This document shows, piece after piece, positions 43,201 to 49,757 of a DNA stretch of 64,000 bases. Numbering within the stretch: position 1 is the stretch's first letter; each line of letters opens with the position of its first letter. The position numbers were made by a program, and so were the translations under genes. The notes under the pieces were generated by a model. That model did no database searches. It was not told where the DNA came from and saw only the letters and a list, made by a program, of their open reading frames with translations. The DNA is from Deltaproteobacteria bacterium. GTDB taxonomy: Bacteria > Desulfobacterota > Desulfobulbia > Desulfobulbales > Desulfurivibrionaceae. The DNA lies in NCBI GenBank assembly GCA_026388695.1, contig JAPLJH010000067.1, positions 1 to 64,000 of the forward strand. The letters run 5' to 3'.

Positions 43201-43536
43201 GCCGAAGCCGTGGCCCTCATGACCATGCATGCCGCCAAGGGGTTGGAGTTCCCGGTGGTCTTTCTCCCCGGCATTGAAGAGGAGATTCTCCCCTGCACCA
43301 TTGCCAATCTGCACAGCGATGTGGAAGAAGAACGCCGCCTCCTCTATGTTGCCATGACCAGGGCGCAGGAAACCCTTGTTTTAAGCGCGGCCGCGAACCG
43401 CACCATCTTCAATCGGACCACCGAACACAGCCCCTCTCGCTTTATCCAGGAGATTCCCGTCTCCCTACTGAGCGAGACAGGCCAGCCCCTGCCCAAGCGG
43501 CGGAATGCCAGCGGTCGGCAGTTGCAACTTTTTTAA
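40270..43536 (+). CDS. EndoQ-like PHP endonuclease fused to a UvrD/PcrA-type helicase
   Basis: 1088 aa. Residues about 8-400 match the PHP/EndoQ family (TIGR00375 type): ADLHIHSPFSRATSK, GTGDFTHPGWF, HIWTPWFSLFGSRSGFD, ISNSDCHSPGKLG and a four-Cys zinc finger (CRVCLEP...CPVCGRPL). From about 470 a full SF1A helicase follows: Walker A AGPGTGKTFTL (about 485), ITFTNRAAREM, Walker B VDEFQDLNHPQY (about 660), GDPNQAIYGFRGSD, MTMHAAKGLEFPVVFLPG and RRLLYVAMTRAQETL. EndoQ nicks 5' to deaminated bases in archaea, so nicking and unwinding may be joined here for repair. ATG at 40285 is an alternative start. Confidence 0.9.
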   Translation: MTTEKMRYIADLHIHSPFSRATSKAGNLQGLAAWARVKGIHLLGTGDFTHPGWFSQLKEQLAPAEPGFYKLKDETIPPALPQVTPEALPSRFLLTAEISSIYKRHGAVRKVHNLLYVPDFASAERINSVLAGIGNIESDGRPILGLDSHDLLEILLEKAPEGFLVPAHIWTPWFSLFGSRSGFDIIEECYGDLSPHVFALETGLSSDPDMNRLIPALDRFALISNSDCHSPGKLGREANIFNTGFDFFALREALKNPLTDAFAATIEFYPEEGKYHADGHRNCRVCLEPAETRKIGAICPVCGRPLTVGVLHRVMELAERTEPYYPPGSPAVHSLIPLPEVLGEILGTGPATKGVMSLYSRIIDRFGSEFNLLLNTPVDEINQMSPVLGEAVARIRTGRVIRTPGYDGEFGVIRVFAEGERQELAGQISLFAGKKTTSPAKKQDRSPLPLEKKPSPPADMPQAPRKPNPEQLAAITSKEETILVAAGPGTGKTFTLVARIEHLLAAEHARPEEMVAITFTNRAAREMQERLSRELGETAQAIFVGTFHAYCLSLLRKESPDLAVIGEEERDLYLRKAFPTMPRAEHHILKKQLAVHVDQLNRGTLPADAALPELLERYLASLMPNKAIDLDLVIPWCVERLSRDPARAGQLTGRVAHLFVDEFQDLNHPQYQLVLLLGFQARVFAIGDPNQAIYGFRGSDLTLFQRFRERAGVTTLALIRNYRSAPAIIDGAAALIRHNRQSGDTQLVAQSTSTALIEWHQAPSAQAEADFIVQRIEEELGGISSLSRHADQSGGQARSFADFAVLYRLSQMAEPIAEALHRKGIPFQLVGATPFYLKPALKAACHFLLASAADAGLSAHLLLIAGLSGIGEATISLIEKRLPLRCPDFYGEALTLPLPANTAKIIRKMGAILKDFRKAAEHDIARPLAEAMPELGIDPNGPEAKRLLHLANAFGNDLQAFCEHLRQNAQATVYDARAEAVALMTMHAAKGLEFPVVFLPGIEEEILPCTIANLHSDVEEERRLLYVAMTRAQETLVLSAAANRTIFNRTTEHSPSRFIQEIPVSLLSETGQPLPKRRNASGRQLQLF

Positions 43537-43584
43537 CGGAACTTGCCTCATCTTTGTAATGGCCTTATTACAACCAGGAATCCC

Positions 43585-44091
43585 ATGCAAAACCAGGACA
43601 CCCCAGCGCCCCGAACCATCCGAATCGGCGCGGCCAATATCGGCCTGATCGGCCTTGACCAGGCCATGAACAAGGCCCTGAGCGAACAGATGCCGGAAGA
43701 GGCTGCGGTGGATTTTCTTTTTGCCGCCGTTGCCCGGAAAAATTACGTCCCCATAAGCGCGGAACCGATCTACCGCGAGGCCTTGCTCGGCGAATACCGC
43801 CGTCGCCAGGGGATACAGGGCGCCGAGTCGGGAATCCTCACCATCCGGGTGCTGGGTTCCGGCTGCGTGACCTGCAACAAACTCAGCGCCATGCTTTTTG
43901 AAGCCCTGCAAAAATTCGGTCTGGCTGCCGACATGGAGTCGGTGCACGATCTGGATGAGATCTGGCGCTTCGGGGTGACAAAGACCCCTGCCCTGATCAT
44001 CAACGGCACGGTGAAATGCGCTGGACGGATGCCTTCCCCTGCCGAGGTCGAAGAATGGGTCGGGGAAGAGAAAGAGAAATTAACCGCGTAG
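43585..44091 (+). CDS. thioredoxin-like (Thioredoxin_3) protein with N-terminal helical domain
   Basis: 168 aa. Residues about 1-75 are a helical unit (IGLIGLDQAMNKALSEQMPE, YREALLGEYRRRQG). The C-terminal 80 residues are a small thioredoxin-like fold with the redox motif GSGCVTCNKLSAML (CVTC) and VTKTPALIINGTVKCAGRMP, the cis-Pro TPAL included, as in redox-active disulfide proteins. The ATG at 43585 has AGGA upstream. It follows the EndoQ-UvrD gene by 48 bases; a joint role is not evident. Confidence 0.82.
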   Translation: MQNQDTPAPRTIRIGAANIGLIGLDQAMNKALSEQMPEEAAVDFLFAAVARKNYVPISAEPIYREALLGEYRRRQGIQGAESGILTIRVLGSGCVTCNKLSAMLFEALQKFGLAADMESVHDLDEIWRFGVTKTPALIINGTVKCAGRMPSPAEVEEWVGEEKEKLTA

Positions 44092-44139
44092 TAACAAAGA
44101 ATATTTTCCAGAAACCCATCACCATTGGAGGATTCACCC

Positions 44140-44262
44140 ATGAGCACGCACGATCACCACGACGACCCCCACGGCTACGGCCACGATGAACCAGAAGCCT
44201 GTTTCAAGGTGGGGATTATTTTTCTCTGCGTTATTGCGGCGCTGTATCTGATTTCGTTTTAA
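44140..44262 (+). CDS. 40-aa His/Asp-rich single-pass membrane peptide
   Basis: GGAGG lies 7 bases before the ATG. The first 20 residues carry seven... acidic and His residues mixed (MSTHDHHDDPHGYGHDEPEA), followed by one membrane helix (VGIIFLCVIAALYLISF). A metal-binding N-terminus on the cytoplasmic or periplasmic side is inferred from composition only. It lies between the thioredoxin-like gene and the thioesterase gene on the same strand. No family recognised. Confidence 0.6.
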   Translation: MSTHDHHDDPHGYGHDEPEACFKVGIIFLCVIAALYLISF

Positions 44263-44353
44263 TAGGGAGATCGTTTGCGGGCAGGACCTGGCGCGTTGCT
44301 CCATCCTGCCCGCAGCCCTTTTCCCAACTTCCCACTCATCCCTCGAGGTGATC

Positions 44354-44740
44354 ATGGACATTACCAAAAAATTGGAATCCGCCGAAACCCGCATCACCAA
44401 GGCGGTTTTTCCCAACACCACTAACCACTACGCCACTCTGTTCGGCGGCACGGCCCTCCAGTGGATGGACGAAGCGGCCTTTATCACCGCGACCCGCTTT
44501 TCCCGGCAAAAAACCGTCACGGTCTGCTCGGACCGCATCGATTTCAAGACCCCGATCCCGGCCGGCACCTTTGTCGAACTGGTCGGCCAGGTGGTCAAGG
44601 TCGGCAACACCAGCATCCAGGTGCGGGTGACCGTGTATCTCGAACAGATGTACGACGAAACCAGGGAAAAGGCCATCGAGGGACTTTTCACCTTTGTCGC
44701 GGTTGACGACGCCATGCGCCCGATTCCGGTGAAAAAATAG
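44354..44740 (+). CDS. acyl-CoA thioesterase, YciA/BFIT hotdog family
   Basis: 128 aa from ATG at 44354 (MDITKKLESAETRITKAVF), with GAGG six bases upstream; an in-frame GTG two codons earlier is less likely. The hotdog fold shows NHYATLFGGTALQWMDEAAFITATRFS (catalytic Asp/helix), DRIDFKTPIPAGTFVEL and GLFTFVAVDD. Members hydrolyse acyl-CoA in the cytoplasm. Substrate length is not predictable here. Confidence 0.9.
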   Translation: MDITKKLESAETRITKAVFPNTTNHYATLFGGTALQWMDEAAFITATRFSRQKTVTVCSDRIDFKTPIPAGTFVELVGQVVKVGNTSIQVRVTVYLEQMYDETREKAIEGLFTFVAVDDAMRPIPVKK

Positions 44741-44796
44741 ATCTGCCTGTTTTTGTTAGGACGGTTGCAAAAAATTGCGCCCGGCCACTTTATTTT

Positions 44797-44824
44797 TTGA
44801 TTCACCCCGGAGAATCTGTATACT
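44797..44824 (+). promoter_or_regulatory. sigma-70-type promoter
   Basis: TTGATT (44797-44802), a 16-base spacer and TATACT (44819-44824). It lies 66 bases before the ATG of the following small gene, in a gap of 150 bases after the thioesterase gene. Confidence 0.55.
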
Positions 44825-44890
44825 ATGAGATAAGAGCTTCTATACGGTTGTTGCCGACACGGCAATCAGCACACGGTGCAGAGGTCAGCC

Positions 44891-45229
44891 ATGCCCCTCT
44901 CCAATTTTCCCCAGGCGGTAATTCGTTTTGAAATCCAGGTGTACCAACGCCCCAACGATGAAAAACGCCTGCGCGACACCCACATCGCCTTTTCCGGCGC
45001 ACCCCAGAAACATCCTACCAACCCGCAAAAAATCATCCTGGTGGTCGATCCTTACAGCGACAACACCTTTTATTACGAATTCAACACCCAGGATATCTCC
45101 TTCGTTGAGGAGCTGGCCAACATCGTCACCATGGACGGCGACGTGGTTCCCATGGCCAGAATCTGGGTCAAGAAAAAAAGCATTGCCGTACGCAGCACTC
45201 CATTTGTCGTAGCTAGCACCAGGCCATAA
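44891..45229 (+). CDS. conserved hypothetical protein
   Basis: 112 aa from ATG 44891 (MPLSNFPQAVIRFEIQVY), with AGAGG upstream. No signal or membrane segment. Highly patterned beta-rich text (KIILVVDPYSDNTFYYEFN, DISFVEELANIVTMDGDVVP, ARIWVKKKSIAVRSTPFVV) looks conserved, and I have an impression of similar proteins in other deltaproteobacteria, but no function is known to me. It is followed 47 bases later by a UspA gene. Confidence 0.75.
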   Translation: MPLSNFPQAVIRFEIQVYQRPNDEKRLRDTHIAFSGAPQKHPTNPQKIILVVDPYSDNTFYYEFNTQDISFVEELANIVTMDGDVVPMARIWVKKKSIAVRSTPFVVASTRP

Positions 45230-45276
45230 GGCCCCCGCTAGACTGCGCCAACACCTCGCCCAAGGGAGACTCGGCC

Positions 45277-45723
45277 ATGAACAACATCACAAAAATTCTG
45301 GTCCCCACGGATTTTTCCGAACATTCAAACCGGGTGTTGCAAGCGGCCACCATGATCGCCCGCAAATTCGGGGCGGCCATCGAGGTAGTTTTTGTGGTGG
45401 AAAGCCTTGATGCCTATGCAGGGTTTGCGGTGCCCCACCTGCCCCTGGAGAATCTGGAAAAAGACCTGCTTGAGCGGGCCAAACGCAAGATGACAGAATT
45501 CGTCACCGAAAACATGGCCAAGGACATTCCCCATGCCAGCGCGGTGCTCAACGGCAATGTCCCAAAAGAGATCGTCCGCCACGCCGAGGCCCAAGGCTGC
45601 GACCTGATCATGATCGGCACTCAGACCTGCAAAGGGATGGAAAAAGCCCTGTTCGGCAGCGTTACCGAGCGGGTGATCAAAACCGCCCACTGCCCTGTGC
45701 TCAGCATGAATCCTTGCATTTAA
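45277..45723 (+). CDS. universal stress protein, UspA family
   Basis: 148 aa. The USP fold starts ITKILVPTDFSEHSNRVLQAA and ends with the nucleotide-loop region MIGTQTCKGMEKALFGSVTERVIKTAHCPVL. The usual ATP signature GX2GX9G(S/T) is partly lost (the second Gly is Thr), so ATP binding is uncertain. Cytoplasmic stress protein, possibly dimeric. GGGAG upstream of the ATG. Confidence 0.92.
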   Translation: MNNITKILVPTDFSEHSNRVLQAATMIARKFGAAIEVVFVVESLDAYAGFAVPHLPLENLEKDLLERAKRKMTEFVTENMAKDIPHASAVLNGNVPKEIVRHAEAQGCDLIMIGTQTCKGMEKALFGSVTERVIKTAHCPVLSMNPCI

Positions 45724-45769
45724 CGATACGGAGTTACCGCATTATTCTTAACATCCACGGAGGTTTTCC

Positions 45770-45952
45770 ATGAAAATGACCGACATCAAAGAAAAAGCAA
45801 AAGCGCTTGGCATCAAGCCCGGCAAGATGAAGAAAGAGGATCTCATCCGCGCCATCCAGGAAAAAGAAGGCAACTTCCCCTGTTTCGGCTCAGCCCTGGA
45901 GCATTGCAGCCAGGAAGACTGTAGCTGGCGGGAGGATTGCCTGTTCATATAA
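45770..45952 (+). CDS. small SAP/Rho-N-like domain protein
   Basis: 60 aa. Residues 1-35 (MTDIKEKAKALGIKPGKMKKEDLIRAIQ) match the Rho N-terminal/SAP-like helix-extended loop-helix fold that binds nucleic acid. The tail has four Cys (FPCFGSALEHCSQEDCSWREDCLFI), possibly a small metal site. Strong GGAGG site 6 bases before the ATG. Function unknown; such short SAP-Cys proteins are common in deltaproteobacteria. Confidence 0.8.
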   Translation: MKMTDIKEKAKALGIKPGKMKKEDLIRAIQEKEGNFPCFGSALEHCSQEDCSWREDCLFI

Positions 45953-45983
45953 CACAACTCGCTTTCCCCGGACGGAAAACCCC

Positions 45984-46289
45984 ATGCCGACCGACACTGA
46001 ACCAATTGAGGGCAACTGGTACGAGGCCATCGAGGATGGCGCCCGCTTCTTCGTGGTCACCGTTGACGAGGAAGAAGGAATTGTTGAAATCCAGTATGAC
46101 GATGGGGCAACCGAAGAAATTACCCTCGACGCCTGGCACGAAACCGATCTTGCCGCCATCTCCCCACCAGACGAAGGCGTGCTGTTCGATGATTCGGCTG
46201 ATCAGGACGATGAAGTCCCGGGCTGTTGCCAGACAGAAAATCCCGAAGATGACGTTTGGGGGGAGCCGTTGACCGAACTTGACGAGTGA
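45984..46289 (+). CDS. DUF6763-family protein
   Basis: 101 aa, very acidic. EPIEGNWYEAIEDGARFFVV and EEEGIVEIQYDDGATEEITLDAWHE match the DUF6763 pattern. The C-terminal third is disordered (DDSADQDDEVPGCC). No catalytic motif. It lies 31 bases after the SAP-like gene, and both may be cotranscribed. Function unknown. Confidence 0.75.
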   Translation: MPTDTEPIEGNWYEAIEDGARFFVVTVDEEEGIVEIQYDDGATEEITLDAWHETDLAAISPPDEGVLFDDSADQDDEVPGCCQTENPEDDVWGEPLTELDE

Positions 46290-46360
46290 TGTGTATCCGC
46301 GGGCAGATCTTTGCGGAAAACCACTCTGCATGATGACTTCATGAAAAATTATTACACCCT

Positions 46361-46741
46361 TCAGCCAGTCGCCGGGCCCAGGGTAAAAACCTTCTCGATG
46401 CTTTCCCGCAGATTCTCCCTGGTAAAGGGCTTGACCACATAATCACTGACCTGAGCCCGAATCGCCTCAAGAATCAAATGCGGCTGGGCCTCGGCCGTCA
46501 CCATGATAAAGGGAATATCCTTGGTGGCCTCATTTTTCCGAACACTGCGCAACACCTCAATGCCGTGCATTACCCGCATGCACCAGTCGGAAAAAATCAG
46601 ACCCACCTGTTCTTGCTTCAGAATCTGCAACGCCTTTTCCCCGTTGTCCGCCTCAAGGATATTGACATAGCCCAACGCCCGCAGGTGATTGGTGATGATC
46701 TTCCGCATGACCAGCGAATCGTCAACCACCAGCACCTTCAT
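46361..46741 (-). CDS. single-domain response regulator (CheY-like)
   Basis: 126 aa from ATG 46741 (MKVLVVDDSLVMRKII). Receiver-domain residues are visible: the acidic pair DD, phospho-acceptor Asp in LIFSDWCMRVMHG, Thr in IMVTAEAQ and Lys in VVKPFT. The loop after the Asp normally reads NMPxMDG; here it is CMRVMHG, with the conserved Pro and Asp changed. There is no output domain and no kinase nearby. A start seven codons upstream is possible. Confidence 0.92.
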   Translation of the reverse strand: MKVLVVDDSLVMRKIITNHLRALGYVNILEADNGEKALQILKQEQVGLIFSDWCMRVMHGIEVLRSVRKNEATKDIPFIMVTAEAQPHLILEAIRAQVSDYVVKPFTRENLRESIEKVFTLGPATG

Positions 46742-46953
46742 ATTAGGATCGGGCTCCATCATTTCGTAGCACTTGCCATGTGCGACTTTTCCCCTGGTTG
46801 TCCCGTAGACGGAACTCCTGCAACGCCCCTTATTTTCCGATTATAACGGAGGCCGGAAAGGAAGCAAAGCAATTCATGGGACACATTACTCCGCCCCAAC
46901 GGAGAAAGAGAGCGGCGCAGGGCAGATCCTTCCCACATCAGGCGGCATGTCCT

Positions 46954-46988
46954 AAAAAAAAAGGAACCAGCCTTTTATGACTGGTTCC
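46954..46988 (-). terminator. intrinsic terminator after tRNA-Arg
   Basis: On the minus strand GGAACCAG (46988-46981), a 10-base loop and CTGGTTCC (46970-46963) form an 8-bp stem followed by nine T (46962-46954). It begins 12 bases after the tRNA 3' end. Confidence 0.9.
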
Positions 46989-46999
46989 TTAATATTTTC

Positions 47000-47076
47000 T
47001 GGTGGGCGGAGCGGGGATCGAACCCACGACCTTTGGCTTCGGAGGCCAACACTCTATCCAACTGAGCTACCCGCCC
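47000..47076 (-). tRNA. tRNA-Arg(CCG)
   Basis: 77 nt with encoded CCA and discriminator A. The acceptor stem is GGGCGGG/CTCCGCC-type pairing with one wobble; the D and T arms are normal. The anticodon loop CTCCGAA between TTGGC/GCCAA gives CCG. It follows tilS by 28 bases on the same strand and ends at a strong terminator. Confidence 0.95.
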
Positions 47077-47104
47077 TTCGGGTTTTACTGTTCACAGTGG
47101 CCAC

Positions 47105-48580
47105 TTACTTACCATGTATCGCTTTTCCAGTAAAGCCATTTTCGCCGCAGGGCAGAGGGTGCAGACTGACGGCAAAAATCCTTCTGGTACTGGGGCCAAT
47201 AGCCGCCCGCTGATCAGGACGCATGCCGAGGATGGCGATGATTCCCTCCTGGTTCGTCAGGATGGGTATCCGCCTCCGGTGGGCCAGAGGAATCTTCTGA
47301 TCGGTGAAAAAATCGCCGACTTTTTTCCAGCCTGGCGCTCCCAGGGGATGAAACCGGTCTCCCGCCTGAAAGGACCGAGCCACAAGGGGAAAACAAACCT
47401 TATCGGCATCGCAGTATAGGGTCGCCGGAGCCTGCGCTTCCCAGCCCTCGGGAAGTGCAGCCAACAAACGGAGCGTGACCATTGCCCCCATGGCCTCAAA
47501 GACATACTCACCCGGACCGGGAAGTTCCCTGGCAAAAGGCACCTCTTCCGTCCCCGCAGCCGAAAGATTGCCCCGCACAGCCTGCCGACCCTGGGGATAG
47601 CGAAAGCACACTCTCCCCTCTGCCTTGCCAACCCTTAAACCTTGGGCCAGATGCAACTCCGCGCCCTCGGCCCCGGTTTCAGCCAGAGAGAGCAGCTGGG
47701 CAATCTGCTTAAATGCTGGCCGACAAGCCATGTGCCAGCAAGCTGTCTCCAGAATGCGCCGCCGGATGGCCAAGGGCTGCTGCAAAAAATCCGCCAGCTG
47801 GATGGTCAGCCCGGCAGGCTCGCCATGCTCCTCCTCGACCACCTGGGCATAGGCTTGGTCCGCCATCCCAGCCAGTAGCTCTTCTTCCCCCTGTAAAATC
47901 GCCGCCGTTTCCCGCAGGGAGTTGCCGATACTAGGGTTAAAATGCTCCTGCAAATAGGGGAGCAGATCGAGCCTGATTCGATTGCGCAGGTAAACCCGCT
48001 CCCGATTGGAGCTGTCAAGGCAATAGGGGATGTTTTCTGCGGCAAGACAGCTAAGGATTTCCTCCTTGGATATCTCCAGAAAAGGCCGGACAACAAGGCC
48101 ATCGCGCAACCTCGCCATCCCGGTCAGGCCAGCGCGACCAGTGCCCCGGATAAGCCGCAGCAAAATCTCCTCGGCCTGATCATCCGCCGTATGGCCCACA
48201 GCAATCTTCGTGGCCCGGTGCCGCGCCGCCACCTCCGCCAAAAATCCGTAACGCAGGTCGCGGGCGGCATGTTCGCGGGACAGCCCCTGCTCCTTGGCAT
48301 AGGCGGCAACCTCCACCCGACCGCACTCACAGACAAGTCCCAAGGCCTGGGCCGCTTCCTGCACTAAGCGCGCCTCAGCCTCCGCCTCCGAAGGGCGCAG
48401 GCCATGGTCCACATGGGCCACCACCAGAAAAAAGTTGAGACTCGTCGCCAGTTGCGCCAAGACCTGAAGCAGGGCCATGGAATCCGGTCCGCCAGAAACG
48501 GCCACAACACAGCGCTCTCCGGCGACAAGAAGCCCCTCTCGGCGGATGGTTTCTTCTACCTTTTTTACGAAAAAATGCAT
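47105..48580 (-). CDS. tilS: tRNA(Ile)-lysidine synthase
   Basis: 491 aa. The PP-loop SGGPDSMALLQVLAQ near residue 27 binds ATP; VVAHVDHGLRPSEAEAEARLV and AVGHTADDQAEEILLRLIRGTG are the typical N-type ATPase blocks. The middle and C-terminal TilS domains follow (YCDADKVCFPLVARSFQAGDRFHPLG). It modifies C34 of tRNA-Ile(CAU) so that it reads AUA. The ATG at 48580 (MHFFVKKVEETIRREG) has GGA upstream. The frame extends upstream over galU, but that part is antisense and rejected. Divergent from galU. Confidence 0.95.
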   Translation of the reverse strand: MHFFVKKVEETIRREGLLVAGERCVVAVSGGPDSMALLQVLAQLATSLNFFLVVAHVDHGLRPSEAEAEARLVQEAAQALGLVCECGRVEVAAYAKEQGLSREHAARDLRYGFLAEVAARHRATKIAVGHTADDQAEEILLRLIRGTGRAGLTGMARLRDGLVVRPFLEISKEEILSCLAAENIPYCLDSSNRERVYLRNRIRLDLLPYLQEHFNPSIGNSLRETAAILQGEEELLAGMADQAYAQVVEEEHGEPAGLTIQLADFLQQPLAIRRRILETACWHMACRPAFKQIAQLLSLAETGAEGAELHLAQGLRVGKAEGRVCFRYPQGRQAVRGNLSAAGTEEVPFARELPGPGEYVFEAMGAMVTLRLLAALPEGWEAQAPATLYCDADKVCFPLVARSFQAGDRFHPLGAPGWKKVGDFFTDQKIPLAHRRRIPILTNQEGIIAILGMRPDQRAAIGPSTRRIFAVSLHPLPCGENGFTGKAIHGK

Positions 48581-48619
48581 ACGTTCCGGCTGGTGATCAT
48601 TATTCCCTTGAAGAAGGGG

Positions 48620-48648
48620 TTGTCTTTGGCTATGTGATATACCATACT
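48620..48648 (+). promoter_or_regulatory. sigma-70-type promoter of galU
   Basis: TTGTCT (48620-48625), a 17-base spacer and CATACT (48643-48648), 47 bases before the galU ATG, in the divergent tilS-galU gap. Confidence 0.5.
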
Positions 48649-48694
48649 TAAAGCGTATCCTTTTTTCAGAAAAACACTCAGCAACGGGTCTCCC

Positions 48695-49564
48695 ATGAAC
48701 GTACGCAAAGCTGTTATCCCGGTGGCCGGCAAGGGCACCCGCTTTCTCCCTGCCAGTAAGGCAATCCCCAAGGAAATGCTCACCATCGTCGACCGGCCGA
48801 CCATCCAGTACATTGTCGAAGAGGTGGTCGCCTCGGGGATCGAAGAGATCGTCTTTGTCACCAGCCAGGGCAAATCCGCCATCGAGAATCATTTTGACTA
48901 CGATTTCGAACTCGACACCATCCTGCGGCAAAAGGGCAAAGACGCGCTCTGCGAAGAGATCAACCACATCTCAAACCTCATCGACATTACCACGGTCCGC
49001 CAGAAAAAACCATTGGGTCTAGGCCACGCCATCTGGACCACCCGAAATGTCATCGGCGACGAACCCTTCCTGGTGCTGCTGGGCGACGATCTGGTCTTGA
49101 GCAAGGTGCCGTGCTGCCAGCAGATGCTCAACCTGCACCAAGAACTGGATGCCCCCATCGTGGCCATCCAAAAGGTGCCCGCCGAGGAAACCAACCAGTA
49201 CGGGATTGTGGAGGGAACCCAGCTCCGCGAGGGGGTGTATCAGATAGACCGCATGGTGGAAAAGCCCGCCCCTGGCACCACCGATTCCGACCTGGCGATC
49301 ATCGGCCGCTATCTGCTGACCCCGGAAATCTTTGCCATGCTCGAAAAAACCACTCCGGGCCACGGCGGCGAGATCCAACTCACCGACGCCCTGCTGGCCC
49401 TGGCCAAACAGCGCCCCATGTATGCCTATGAATTCACCGGCACCCGCTTCGACGCCGGAGACAAGCTTGGCTATCTCAAGGCCATTGTCGCCTATGCCCT
49501 GCGGCACCCGGTGGTATGCAAGGAATTCAAGAAACACATCAAAGAAGTATGCGCTGATTTTTAG
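48695..49564 (+). CDS. galU: UTP-glucose-1-phosphate uridylyltransferase
   Basis: 289 aa. Makes UDP-glucose for surface sugars. The nucleotidyltransferase signature AGKGTRFLPASKAIPKEML is complete, followed by IVDRPTIQYIVEE, the metal-binding VLLGDDLVL, GIVEGTQL, GRYLLTPEIF, GGEIQLTDAL and FTGTRFDAGDKLGYLKA. Full length for the family. It likely feeds the glycan operon at 24-38 kb, though it is unlinked to it. Confidence 0.97.
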   Translation: MNVRKAVIPVAGKGTRFLPASKAIPKEMLTIVDRPTIQYIVEEVVASGIEEIVFVTSQGKSAIENHFDYDFELDTILRQKGKDALCEEINHISNLIDITTVRQKKPLGLGHAIWTTRNVIGDEPFLVLLGDDLVLSKVPCCQQMLNLHQELDAPIVAIQKVPAEETNQYGIVEGTQLREGVYQIDRMVEKPAPGTTDSDLAIIGRYLLTPEIFAMLEKTTPGHGGEIQLTDALLALAKQRPMYAYEFTGTRFDAGDKLGYLKAIVAYALRHPVVCKEFKKHIKEVCADF

Positions 49565-49757
49565 GAGCCGTTACGACCCGACTTGTCTCTTGAAGATTAT
49601 TGCGTTACGGCTCCTTATGCCGTTTGGCCACTCAAATGATCCGCTACTTTTTAACAACGGCCTAAAAGCTACACGGAAGGGCTAAGACAGAGTTCTCCAT
49701 ACCGGGCCGCCCCCTGCTGAGCAGAAGGGCGGCCTCGCACCTCCACCGACAGGCCCC
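49563..49757 (+). repeat. region after galU with hairpin and dispersed repeat
   Basis: AGGAGCCGT (49563-49571) pairs with ACGGCTCCT (49607-49615) across 35 bases, with no T run. The right arm lies in a segment (49606-49640) resembling 2433-2460 near recR. No gene in the gap before priA. Confidence 0.5.

Noticed and set aside
48581-48967. Upstream extension of the tilS reading frame (129 codons)
   Set aside because: It lies antisense to the start of galU and has no TilS-like sequence; ATG 48580 starts at the conserved region.
49563-49615. galU terminator
   Set aside because: The stem has a 35-base loop and no T run; it is kept only as a hairpin/repeat region.
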